Below, piece by piece: positions 31,872 through 43,391 of a DNA stretch of 64,000 nucleotides (position 1 is its first letter; the number at the start of each line of letters is the position of its first letter). This DNA is from Eutreptiella sp. 'Long Island Sound 2002'. Its lineage: Eukaryota; Euglenozoa; Euglenophyceae; Eutreptiales; Eutreptiaceae. A program made the translations under genes and the position numbers. The notes under the pieces were generated by a model that saw nothing but the letters and a program-made list of their open reading frames with translations, did not search any database and was not told the origin of the DNA. The DNA lies in contig OZ038381.1 in NCBI GenBank assembly GCA_964036045.1, positions 150,988,352 to 151,052,351 on the forward strand, in the 5' to 3' direction.

Positions 31872-32270
31872 GGGCCCGGATAGGGACCCAAGGGGCCACA
31901 ATGGCCATGGACAAGAAACATAAACACACACATGATGCATTCCATGTTGCGTTGTGCCATTGTTAGGAGGGTTAATATTTGGGGAAATGAGTTAATATTT
32001 GTGACATTAATATTAATGCCGGCGACCCTTTAATTTTTAGCTTTTCAAATATTAATGGAAAAATTAAAAACAAAAATTAAAGCCAAGAGCCATTTTAACA
32101 TTTTGAAACAACCACATGGGTAGGACCCCCCCACCACCCCCCGGGGGAAAATGACACCCAAGCCCGTAAGGCAACCCGTGGGTGTCATAATTTTCATGGC
32201 AAACCCCGTAACCCCCCCTAAAAAAATTGAAACTTGAGATTAACGTATTAATTTTTGGCCAAATATTAAA
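31872..32270 (+). other. TE-2 right subterminal AT-rich region
   Basis: Non-coding, with TTAATATTTG, ATTAATATTAATG and AAATATTAA motifs repeated as in the introns, interrupted by a GC-rich piece (32120-32200). Confidence 0.6.
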
Positions 32271-32294
32271 CATATTGAGTTTAATCTAGGTCAC
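32271..32294 (-). repeat. TE-2 right terminal inverted repeat
   Basis: The reverse complement begins GTGACCTAGATTAAACTCAA... AT-rich subterminal DNA with ATTAATTTTTGGCC precedes it. Confidence 0.8.
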
Positions 32295-33990
32295 TAGGGT
32301 AGCGAGGGCATTTCAGCTTGTTCCAAGCGTAAGGTGGCAATAGCTGAGTTGCGGTTTTTGTTGGCCACGTATATCATCAGGGGGCGCTTACGCGCATGCG
32401 CCTTATACCATGGGCAAGGACATCAACCGTTTCGCGGATGGTGTCATCTTCCGTACTACCCCACACCACCAGCGTCGCGTTGGGCCTATTCTGTGCATTG
32501 ATGAGACTCTTTTTTGTCCCTTGCTTGTCTGGCAGGACGAGGAGCCTGGTGTGATTGGTGAGGTGCCCTGCTTGCCCTTTGGGGGCGCATGGCCACCTAT
32601 TACAAAATAATTTTCTAATCTACCTATTGAATCTACTAGCTAGTGCACTACTTGCAGCGCTAGTGTACTAATCCAACCAACACGGTTGCCGCGCAAGAAG
32701 ATGGTGGGGATGAGGTGATGCATGTGGTTGTGCTGTTAAAGGCACACCACCACACTTTGTGGCAAATGTGCTGAAAATTATTGTGCAGAATGTATTGAAC
32801 CAGACACTTGTGGGGACAAATGTGTTTATGAAGCACAGCAAATATGACATTGGTCGAATGGGCAGATTTGGTATTGTGTTGCATGCCTTGTAAGCATGGG
32901 ATTGGGGTTGGGGTTGATTTGGTTGAAAGGGTGGCAATTGTCTAGTGTGCTCCTGGGCTTCTCTAAAGCTTTGGACACTTGCTCAAAGGTAGCGCACTGG
33001 GCACACGTTGGGTATCCCGCCCCCCCCCCCCCGATTTCCAACGGAGAGGCCATTCGGGTGTGGTGCCCTCTGGGCCCCCTCGTCTACGCGGGCTGTAGCG
33101 CCGCAGCCAGTGCAGCCAGCACTGGTGGCACCCAGGGCAGGGAAGCACACTCTGCGCCCTGGTGCCCCTCCACCTGCCCAGGGTACGCCCTCGGCCGTGG
33201 GAGCCGGACCCAGCCCGCGAGGCAGCACCACCTGTGCCTAAGGCAGTCAAGGAGTGCGGGTCTGACCCCAGTCGTGCCACGTACCACCGCCTTCCCGTGC
33301 CAATAGGCAGTCGTGGAGTGGTTAGGTAGCATGTCCTTGTGACGTGGAGGTTGCGAGCCCAGGCCCACATCTCCCCCGGCGGGCTCTGAGTCAGGCTCTC
33401 CAGCCTCCCTGCCGGGGCCTGGAGCACCAGGCACACACTTCCCCGCGCCATGTGCGCCAATGCCGAACAACAATGGAGCAAGCAGGTGTGCCACAGCCCC
33501 CCCCCCCCCCCCTCAGACACACAAGGGCACATACACACAGGCACGGCGGCATCTCCCGCCCGCGAGCGCCACCGCGGGGTCTGGGGGCGGTCAACAGTCC
33601 GGCAGGCCTTGTGACCGGACACCCGGGTACGGCCGCCCAGTCGGGTCCGGCAGGGAAGGCGGCGCGGACCGTGGGTAGGCGACCAGGCGAGGCCTTGACC
33701 CAACCCAACCCAACCCAACCCCCCGATTTCAGTTTGGCATGGAGACAGGACAATGCTAGGTTGGGCAAAAAACTAACCCCACACAAACACACACCACTCA
33801 TACACACACACTATGTAAGATTTTGACACAGGTGCAGACTTGCGACAGGACCACAAAGAGACACAAAACGAGAAGAGTATGGGGGGAAAGGGGTCCCCTC
33901 TTCAGTGCCTGGTTTTGCAGAACAACAACAACAACACTTCCTTAGCAATACCCCACCCGGTGCAAAAGTAAAATTGTGCCACCAAATAAC
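32295..33990. other. no gene recognised
   Basis: Short frames only. It contains C-runs at about 33020 and 33498, and a CCCAA microsatellite at 33697-33722. Confidence 0.4.
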
Positions 33991-36900
33991 CGGTATAAAA
34001 GAAGAAAAAATGACAGCATGTAATGTATGTAACTAGTAGGGAGTTGCATGATCCTTGAAACTTTGAATGAAGTTCTGGGTCAACAAGGGGAAGGTGTTCG
34101 CAAGCTGATCAGCGAGCAATGTTGGTGTGTGTCAAAACCACCCCAGACAGACCAGATAGTGGCAGTCAGGGGGTGGGGTGTGCGTATTTGCAGGTGCAAT
34201 ATTGTGTGGTTAGGGGAGGAACGGATTCTGGGGGGCTTCGGAAAACCTGGGTGCCCAAATGTGGGCAATTCAATGCGGGAGACCAAGTGATAGAAAGAGG
34301 CTGACTTCATAATGCATGCCAAATGGTAACAACAATGGGAGGCACAGGATGTGTGCACAGACACAGGAAAAACCATACACATTCAAATGAACAAGGTTGC
34401 CATAGCCTTCAATGGGCATACTACGCCTGCAGTAGCAGTTAAAACAGGCAGTCAGCCTCGAGTTGCCAGTAGCAGGCCAGCCACCGCACAAACAAGGTGT
34501 AGCTCGAGATCTGATGTCTTTCAGTCCTACAGAGGGTATCCAGCCATGGAACTCCTGTTTGTGGTGCACAACCTGCTGCCATGACGGATATCAAGCCGCT
34601 GTGCAGCCATGGGCACCTCCTTGCAGACAACTCTCCGCCCTGCTGGACCCTTGTCCCCTCCCTCCTACTTGCAGCCTGGGCACTAATCCCTCTTCTGCAG
34701 GCCCAGCAGTCCCCCCCGAGTTCAGCAGATACTGGAACACGCCAGCCACTGGGAGTGCTGGTGTTCTGCCACATGGGCTGCACACATCAGTGCCTCTAGC
34801 GGCATGACATGACAGGAAGAGACACCGTGGCCCAATGTGCGTTGGGCAAAATCCTCTGTTGTCTATTTGCTTGCGAATCTTGTGGTTGACACAGGTCCTT
34901 GGGCTGTGGCCAGGAGTTAAATGCATTCAGTGGCCATCGGAAAATGAGTGTGGGTTTTCATGCAAATGGCGCACTTAGCGCCGAGAAATGACAGAGGACA
35001 TGGGCGGGGGCATGGCATATAGCGAATGTGTGGGGGTAGACAGGGAGAAAGCGAAGAAATGGGAGGATAGAGGTCACGGTGTTAGCCTGCAGCACACCAC
35101 AATGCAGGAACATGCCGGTCATCTTGCTGAACCCACTCCTCACGGCCTCCAGCAACAGCGGCGGCACCCCACATAAGAGGGTTTCTCCATACACAAGCGC
35201 AAGTGGTCTGGAGGCTGTCAACACTCGAGTTGGTCTGGAGACTTGAAACCTCGGTGGTACAGGTGGGTGCTACACTGGCACTGCATGCCTTATTTACAAT
35301 AACAAGCGGTGAGTCAAGCAGCCATGGGATGGAATCTGCCTCTTGCGAGCAGCGCACGCGGGGAGGGGGGGGGGGGGGGGATCTGCAAATTGGCTTCCGC
35401 AATTCTGCACCGCGAACAAATGAAAAAAAAAGTGTCAAAAATGTGTCAAATTCTGCGGTCTAGATGCAATGATGGACCCCCGCAACACACAACAGGTAGC
35501 CCTTTGAAAGGTTGTGATCCAGGAGGACTGTATGTAATGCTGCGCGGGTTCTTCAGGCCCTACACAGACGGTGCTGTTGCATGGCAATGTCTTGTGGGGG
35601 CATTTGAAGCCTCATTCAAGGACTGGGACGAGCTGCAAAACACGTGAACACAACAGAGCAACTGCATGACAAACCAAAAGGCCCAACAACAACAACATCT
35701 GCAAAATTCCGCCTGGAATCCTCCGCAGCAGACCCTTCCCCCTGAAGGTGAAGGTCTTAGGGGGGCCTCACTCTCAAAATCCAACAACACAACATCCGCA
35801 CCACCACTTTTCAGTTCCAGGGCCCCAGACGTTTTAGGTTTTTGCAACCGCGGCTAAAGGGGTCACAGTGTTTGATCGACACAGACGCACACATGGAATT
35901 GGTGTGTCACAGTTGAGCTGACAGCGGTGCGGGGGCAAAGTGCCAGCGGTCGGCTCAGAGATGCTGGGTGCCCACCAGGCCTGAGGGCAGAAGGCACCAC
36001 GGTCCTTAGAATTGCCTGTTCATATCCAAAGAAGCAGACGTGGGGGGCTTGAGAAAAAAGACTGAGCGTTGTACCTCAGCCTTTACATGACCGATTGGGT
36101 GATGCGCTGCATGTGGCACCCAGTGGTCTGATGGTCCTCAAACTGTAACAACCACATGTCCGACGGCCGTGCAGGAGGTGGGATCATTTGTGTCGGCCGG
36201 GCGTGGGGACAGCGTGCAAAATTCGAAACTGAGCGGTGACAAAATCGGCAGAAGAGCAAAACAAAGAGACTGCTCAGGACGACATGCAAAAGCACAACCC
36301 CGAGAGCAGCTGCACTTCAGTTCAGCACGTTGTGACACGGGGGGGGGGGGGGCATTTCTGGAAAGAAGGGACAGCGTAACGCAACTGTGCGACAGCGGAT
36401 CACTACTGCAAGATGGCCCTTGGGGCTGCTCTATCCACATGCACGCTACTGGTACAGATGGGCACTTTGGCAGACGGTCAAGTGGGTTGGGTCTTTTTTA
36501 CATCGGAATGCTGGACATGGTCTGGACTGTGATGCAGTGGTTCCTCTTTGAAACACATGGACACATAAAAGTCCCCAGACAGCATCTGATGGACATTGCC
36601 ATTTGGAACACTTTGTACAGGCGAGGCCATTCCTACGAGGGTTCGTATCCAGTCGGTAGAGGATAGCAGAGGTCGTCAACGGAGGGCTGGTGCTGGGCTG
36701 CTTGGCCACTGATACGAAGGCACAGGCGAGAGTGCCTGTACCCCAGCGGATAATCCACAAAGCCCCGTTGTGTGATATTCTGATATTTGTTGTAATCCAG
36801 CTTCTTGGTGGCTCACCTTAGATCAGGTGCGTTTGGTACAATCAAATTAGATACCATTGTTGTGCAACAGAGGGGGCGTGGCAGCTGGTTCATAGACAGC

Positions 36901-38160
36901 TCTGCTGCAGTTGCGCCCGGTGATAACAATTATGGCAAGTTGGTCCGCTACCGCAGGTCAGCACCATCTGAAGGGAGTGTGTTGGTTGCTACATGCTGAG
37001 ATCCCCTGGGAAAGAGGTCACACTACAAAGAGTGCGGCCAAGTGCAGAGAACCTCGTGCGACAGCAGATGGTTATCAGTGGGTGCACAACGACGGGGCAT
37101 AGGTCCAGATCTGCACAGCGATGATCAGCGGACTCATTTACAGCGATACGCCTGGGGGGGTAGCAGACACACGGCACACACAAGGGTGTGGTGAGGGGGT
37201 AGGATCTTTCTTTTTTTTGGGGGGGGGACAAAACAGACCACCATCCGTCCCTTGTAGCCATTGATTGTCGCATTGCCCAGAGCCCCTCTGACCGTGCGAC
37301 ATGCTTTCTTGTGCCCCCTACCCCCCTCCCCCCTCCGGTACGCAGCCAGGGAGGCCGGTAACAATTGTGTTGAGTTAAAAAAAATGGGGGGGGGGCTTAC
37401 AGAGCCCCTTCCGAGGGAGGGGTCCAGAGGGGCGGGAGCGGTTGTTGGTAAGAGGGCGCTCTGGGTCCCGCTGCCCCACAGGCCTGCCCTCCCCCCCAAC
37501 ACATAATCCTCACCCCAGAAGTCTGGATGTGCGCATCCAGACCGCACATCCAGAGCACATCCAGGGCAGGATTAGTGCAACGAGGGCCACAACAAACCGC
37601 TTCAGGAATGGAGAGAGACATACAACAACAGTTGTGCATCTATTGAGCTGAAAGGGTTATATTATGAGGGGCTGGATCTGGGCGTCTGGCGTCCCCAAAG
37701 CGGGTTAAAAGAATTGGTGTTGGCCATGCACAATGCGGCCAGGCAAAGAGGGCTTTTTGGTTTTTGGAGAGGGGCTGCTTCGCTGCGGCCACACATTGAC
37801 GGGGGACTTCCCAGAAAAGGTCAGGCGGTGGGCATGGACAACAGGGTTTGCTGGGCGGTCATTGGTTGGCTGAACATGCACCATGAGCATTTGAAAGACT
37901 GTTGATGGCGGTTGACTTGTCTCATGGGCCATCCCTCTGGAGAAGAGGGGCAAACTGCTCCTTTACGGTGTTGTCAGATGGGCACTGTCCCGATGAGCCT
38001 TCTGAATGGGACCCAAACATGCAGCCCTGCTGCCTCAGAATGGGGTTTGGGCTTGTCCTTCCCTATGTTTTGCGATGATTACGTCACAAACATTCTCACG
38101 GCTAATGACTTCACTGAGTGAAATAAGAAGAGACAGCACTGACCCTGTGCTTGAAGGGGG
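33991..38160. other. no gene recognised; several long G-runs
   Basis: Six-frame reading gives only pieces under 170 codons, often overlapping on both strands, with no domain I can name. G-runs of 10 or more occur near 35363, 36341, 37216 and 37387. Decayed elements are likely but unproven. Confidence 0.4.
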
Positions 38161-38189
38161 GGAGAAAGGATGTGGAGTAAGACGATAGA

Positions 38190-38282
38190 TGGGAGAGGCT
38201 GGGGAGGATGGGGGGGGGAGTGGGAAGGATGGGGAGGATGGGGAGGATGGGGAGGATGGGGAGGATGGGAAGGATGGGGGGA
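38190..38282 (+). repeat. GGGGAGGAT 9-bp microsatellite
   Basis: About eight units of GGGGAGGAT with GGGAAGGAT variants. Confidence 0.8.
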
Positions 38283-38334
38283 TTTGGATTTGGGTTTGGA
38301 GCTGATGTTTCGGCTCACAAGACGCCCTAGGGGT

Positions 38335-38974
38335 AGAGGGGTACACCACCAGACCCCTGTCCACATACGCGGACCAAGTGCGCGAGTGGGCCTACGCCTT
38401 CGTGGTGGACTCTGGCAAGCAGTCCCATATGCTCGTCTGGCAGGCAGGTGATGCAAGCCTGGCGTCGGGCATGGCCGAGTGCCTAGTGGGCACGGCATAC
38501 ACCAAAGCCAGGTGGCACGCCCTCCGCCGGGGCGGCATGGGGGCGTGCTAGGCCCGCAAGCCCGACCTGGCATATTTCAAATGGTGGGGGCCATGGCAAT
38601 CTATTGCGGTTGCTTTGCAGTATCGCCCCCACCATTCTCTCAGCCTGGGAAATGGACAAGGGCCCCAGCCAGGAGCCCTTGCGTGTTGGCCTCGCCTCAA
38701 TCTGGGGCAGGGCCATGTACCCCGAGATGGCCAAGGTGGTGGACACGCCGACCAAAAGGAAATGCAGCACCCCTCGCCCTACGCGAGGCAAGGAGTCCCA
38801 GCCGGGGGCAGCGGCAGCCAGCAGCATCCCAGGTTCGGGGCTATCACCCGGATCCGAAGGGGAACAGTCCGACGCAACGTCTGACGCGGGGGAACCGGTG
38901 GACCACCCTGTCCCAGCGGGCGAATTGGTTCATGCAGTCCCTGAGGCAGTGGACCCTCCACCGGCGGCAATCTA
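38335..38974 (+). pseudogene. tyrosine recombinase C-terminal fragment (YR-3)
   Basis: The plus-strand frame YADQVREWAYAFVVDSG.. leads to TKARWHALRRGGMGAC, then TAG at 38549-38551, then ARKPDLAYFKWWGPWQ and VALQY. RWHALRR and WWG.W..IAVA.QY align with RWHAWRR and WWGRWHNIKIAQLY of the intact recombinase at 22157-23587, including the nucleophilic Tyr. A one-base shift near 38620 (C-run) leads to a low-complexity tail (MAKVVDTPTKRKCSTPRP.. to DPPPAAI, then TAG). The N-terminal half is missing. Confidence 0.65.
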
Positions 38975-39410
38975 GTGGAAGTGGGGGGTAAGGGTGTGCA
39001 TGAACTCAAGATAGAGCGGGGCCATCTCACGTACCCTGTCCCCCCTATCCCCCGGGGGGGGCGACCCCTCGGTTCCGGACGCCAACTACCCCCCCAACTA
39101 ACTGTTGGCCGGAGGCCCCTGGGGGGGGGGGGGGGGGGGCATTGGAGGGTCGGTTGGGGGGGGTCCAGGTGGGACGATTTGGGGTGTTGGGGGGGGGGGG
39201 GGGCACAGGCTCCCCTTACCTCCCCTTGCCCTCCCTCCAACCATAGCATCACCATAAACCTAACCCTAACCTTTGCAGCCAGTTGGTTTGGCCATGCCAG
39301 CCATGTTGATTGGGCTGAACAAGATCCCTCCAATTTCGTTCATGGCTGCTTTTGCCACATCATTGCTCTCCATTTTGGACCCCAACACTCACTCTGACCC
39401 TAGCCTAGGG

Positions 39411-39450
39411 TGAGAGCCAGGGCTAGGGTTAGGGTTAGGGTTAGGTGTAG
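39411..39450 (+). repeat. short TTAGGG interstitial repeat
   Basis: AGGGCTAGGGTTAGGGTTAG continues to GGTTAGGTGTAGG, about four units of TTAGGG and variants. CCTAACCCTAACC on the opposite slope lies near 39258. Too short to be a telomere. Confidence 0.7.
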
Positions 39451-39559
39451 GGATAGGAGTAGGCTGAGGGTTGGGGGTGGGTGTTAGAGTCAAGGTGTGG
39501 TTTAAGGATAGTGTTGGGGTGCAAATTGGACAAAATTTTCCTTAGGGCACCTTTGGCGT

Positions 39560-41158
39560 TCATGGATCATCGGGCGCCTTAGGCGCCCATGGACGCCTGA
39601 GGGCGACACCTTTGGCAACTAACTGTTGGCCGTAGGCCCCTAGGGGGGGGGGGGGGGGCAGGGGTAGTTGGCGTCCTAGGACCCGCGGAGTCGCCCCCCC
39701 CCGTGCCCTATCCGGGCCGTCAACCCTTGGGTCTGGTCTCTGCCATCCGCCCCCCCCCCCCCCCCCCGGCTCTCCGTGCCTTGGTCGCGAGGCACTCTGC
39801 AGCAGCCAAGAAGGTATTCTCCATCGGGCTTCGTGCCGTCTGCGGCCCCCAAGTGTGGCTGCCTGCGGTGCAACGCCTTTTGGCAAGTGGGAGCCCTTCT
39901 GGTGCGGCCAGTCGACTGCGGCAAGCCGGACCCAGTGAGGCGGGGGTGGGTCGCACGGGCGGCGCACCACCCATTTCCACTGAAGAGCCAAGCGGGCCCT
40001 TGTATACGCGGAAGACCACTCCGCCTCTGCGATCCCAACCTGCGGTGCCGCAGACCGGCCAGCAGGCTGACGCTGACTTCCACCCAGGTTGTTCCCGCCC
40101 CATGCCGTCCGGCCGAGGCCGCTCCCGTGACGATCCTTTTGTGGAGAGCGGTGACGGCCGGCGGGATCCATTGCACATCCTCAACGGCACGGACGGCTGA
40201 CGTGAAGCTGCGGATTGAGGACGTGGTCGTCCCCATGCGAGCCCGCTCCGTGAGGACACCTACCAGTGCCTCTACGACGGAAGGCGGGTTCGTTCGCGCC
40301 GCATAGGATGTCAGCGCATGAAGTCGGGGACCGTATTGAGCCCTAGTACTGGGACGCCACGACAGGAGGGTGCTTTCATCCGGCGTATTGGGTTCATCGA
40401 CGTTGGAAGCTCGAGCCGAGCACTTGGCGAGGTCGGCGAGCAGGGGGGCTTCGTCGCTTGCGCCCACCCCGTGAGGCCTCAGGCCCCGGGGGGGGGGGGG
40501 TCCTGTGGTCAGGACCAGTGGGGGCACTAGAAATGCCAGTGGCGCCCGCCTGGGGAGCCACGCTGGGTGCAGCGCTGGCAGCCTCCACTCGACGGGGAAT
40601 CGACGGGGATCCACTCCCCTTGGCGCGTCTGCCATTGCATGACTCCCCCCACCACCCTGAACTTGATGCTTCGCCACACGAAGCTCTCCCTAGGGGCCTC
40701 TCGGGCTTCCTCCGGCGTAGCATGCTGCTGGTCCGATTGCCTTGTACTGCCAATTGATCCTGCATACCTTCTGGCGTATGCCGACTGGGACTGGTTGACA
40801 TAGTCCCATGTGCGCCATGCCAGTTGCTCGCCCGGGTCCATCATGTCGTTGGCGACTTGGCCCTTCCACTCCACTGGCCGCGGGACTTTGCCGACTTTGC
40901 CTGCCCTCAGACATAGGCTTTCAAATTAGACAGAATAAGCCTCATCCAATGTGTCGGCTGGGGTCGTTCGAGGGCCTTGTTCAGCTCCGGTACTGACAGG
41001 GGAGGACGGGTCAGACCTTCCTTGACTGACGCCCTGGCCAGGTGCTCTCGCCGCTATTGAATTTCTCTAGCTTACTCTGCAAGCCTCTCCTCTGCTGAGG
41101 CGTGAGGTTGATGGGGGTCAGAAGGTGGCTGCATGTCATGCCCGTCCATGGCACTCAT
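39560..41158 (-). pseudogene. second VIPER-like element, decayed (YR-2)
   Basis: The minus strand shows the same order as the intact element. A gag start lies at 41158 (MSAMDGHDMQPPSDPH, later SVKEGLTRPPLSVPEL). The gag C-terminal block SIKFRVVGGVMQWQTRQGEW with GGCQRC follows at 40674-40527, matching RRRFKIVNGVEYFEVHKGEW of the first copy. The recombinase core-binding part LLSWRPSTRAQYGPRLHALT is at about 40370. In-frame TAA and TAG, frameshifts and C/G runs (39640, 39745, 40487) show decay. RT is not found; the element ends in the low-complexity region at 39.6 kb. Confidence 0.7.
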
Positions 41159-41959
41159 GATCAAAAACAAATGGACAAAAAAACTGCCTAAATGGGGAAG
41201 TGCAAACAAAAGTTGAGGCGAGGCTCAATTACTGATAGGCATCCGCCAGCCCAGCCCAGCTATTGACGGGCGAGGCGATTGGCCCTCACACCGGCACCAA
41301 CCCCGGCCAAGTCAGCCCCACCTCGTATGCCCTGGACTAGGCGTGCACGGGAACTGTCTCGCCGCTAGATGGTACACACAAGCGCCCACAATGTCCGTCC
41401 ACTACGCAGTGCACTGCTCACGTGAAGGGCGCGTGCCACCGCGCGGAACCCCATGAATGCCGCTCCCACAATGACCACACTGTCGCGCACCATGTGGTCC
41501 CCCCAACCGAAGCAAGGAGCGGAGCACTACACGTAGCGGGATCAGTGCACATGCGACACGTGCGTGGTGGGCACGATACGGACCCATGCTGCGAACCGCA
41601 TGCCCTCGGCGGTGATCGCGCTGGTGCTGACATGTGGGCCGACACGCGCGGGGTCAACGCATCACCTAGAGGGCGCTGAAGGAACGCTGATCGCGGCGCC
41701 GTCTGGCTCGCTTACACGTTGTCTAGAGCCGCCGTGACCACCGTGACCAGGCGGTCACAGAAGAATAGTTGGGCGGAGCCGTTGAGAATCCCCGGGAACC
41801 GGTAGGTCTCCCCGTGGGCCCGTTGCACGGGCCAGGTTGCTAGGGCGTGGGCCACCGCTTATGGACCGGAGAGGAACCCATCCGGGCCGGTGCCGTGCTG
41901 GGCCGGGATGCTGGGTGGTGGCCCGAAGCTTCGGCAAGCGATAGCCAGACGGGGTCAAC

Positions 41960-43391
41960 CTAGGGGCGGTCTAAGCAGCACCTTGGCCGAGGCCCAGCGT
42001 AGCCGAGGTGCAGTCGGTGGCGGCGTACCGGATCTTGCACGGCGGGAGCATAAGGGAGGCCACCAACTCCCACACGTGTAGCTTGCCAGCCCACTCCGCC
42101 ACCCACGGGCTGGACCATGGGGTAAACACGTTGGTGTGGGCCATCGCCAGGACCCTGGGGCCGTCCGCAACTAAGCCGCCCAAGCCTAGGTCGTGTCAGT
42201 CCAGGGTGGCCACCATGGTCCCGTCGGCCACAAGGAGGACTCATCCTCCGTTCTACGCTCGGGGGACCTCAAGCTCTCTCTCCACCGGGCTAGCCGTGTG
42301 GCCGGCAAAACTAGCACGCCCATGCCTACCTCCCGCACGGTGTGGTCTAGGAGCTCCTAGTCCGACTAGTCCATGCCTAGCCACGCCCGGCTCAAAGTGC
42401 GCGCATGTTCTCGCAAACGATGATGCTCTGGGAGTGCATGGTGCGGAGGAAGCCCTAGACATGCCACAAACACATGCAGGTGTCGAGATGGGGGTGCCCA
42501 AAACCCGCCACGGTCTAGCAGAGAAGTGCACGAGGGACATTGTGGGGTACCCGCACGGCGTGAATGAGGACTCGGTCAAGCGCCCTTTGGACCTTGCATA
42601 GCCGCTACGAGTGGGGGGCCATCGCCTCATAGATACTGTCCCGTGTGGACACTACAAAGGCGAGCACCACCCGCAGGAATGGCGGGTAGGCCGGCCAGAA
42701 GGCCCCGGGAGCCTTCTCGACTTTCCCCCAGTTGGCCTCGCCCTTGGCGTGCTGCTCTTGCGGCTAGTTCCCCATGACCATCAGCACCCCGGTCAGCCCT
42801 CGGTCTATTGATCAAGGGGCCCCAAGGAGGTGGACATCGTGCCCCGCACATACCGCATGCGGCCGCCGTTGAGGAGCAAGTACTACACTTTGAGCTTGTG
42901 CACCCATGGCGAGCCGCAGGCTGCAACACACGCCACGGCACACACACCCATGAGCGGCGTGGGGCCCCATTTGCTCATGGCGAAGTGGCAGCGGTCTTCA
43001 TTGACCTTGCCTCCGGCAGCACCCTATGAGGCCAGGTGAGCTGCTGCATGACAAAGGTGATGGGTGGTGGATTGCCTGGGCATGTCCCCTGGGCGTAGGG
43101 AGTGGCGGACCACATAACGAAGGTCGTTGGTCCACTTCTTGGAGACCTTGGGTGAGCATCTGCGCCGCGCGCTACTTTTCCAACATGTTTGCCCGTAAGG
43201 GGTTGGCTTTGACACACCTCCCAAAATGCCCCGTAAGGAGAGACAACCCTTCGGTACCACATGCCGGGGCTGAGCTTTGAGGGCGGGATCATCAAAGAGC
43301 AACAAATGGCATTTGGGTGGGGCACCCAGGGCGACAATGTGGGCGTGGGGTACAAGGGGGGCGCACTTGACGTGGTGCACGCGCGGCGCAA
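41960..43391 (-). pseudogene. LINE-C: RT C-terminal region and RNase H
   Basis: Read on the minus strand, with TAG ignored, a continuous frame (about 42720-42400) gives KVEKAPGAFWPAYPPFLRVV.., SIYEAMAPHS-TAG-RLCKVQRALDRVLIHAVR, LLC-TAG-TVAGFGHPHL and LWHV-TAG-GFLRTMHSQS. This is the typical post-RT region of LINEs. Downstream (42270-41971) come VADGTMVATLD (first acidic residue), then TGA, then LGLGGLVADGPRVLAMAHTN, WVAEWAGKLHVWEL and RYAATDCTSATLGL, the D-E-D set of a LINE RNase H. Upstream (to 43391) is a less certain segment. Most stops are TAG, two are TGA. Confidence 0.7.

Larger units (their letters stand above)
27186..32294 (+). mobile_element. DNA transposon TE-2, about 5.1 kb, with AT-rich introns
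   Basis: Terminal inverted repeats are 27186-27208 and 32271-32294 (GTGACCTAGATTAAASTCAA..). AT-rich blocks full of TTAATATT lie just inside both ends (27195-27290, 31965-32285) and in non-coding gaps at 28230-28350, 29490-29645 and 30745-30890. The GC-rich segments between them are coding on the plus strand. The blocks share CTCGAGATTAATATT, in both orientations within intron 28205-28354. This contrast makes the element easy to delimit. No target duplication is obvious. It lies against a gypsy remnant. Confidence 0.75.

Noticed and set aside
39411-39450. Telomere or chromosome end
   Set aside because: Only about four units, internal, with ordinary repeats on both sides.
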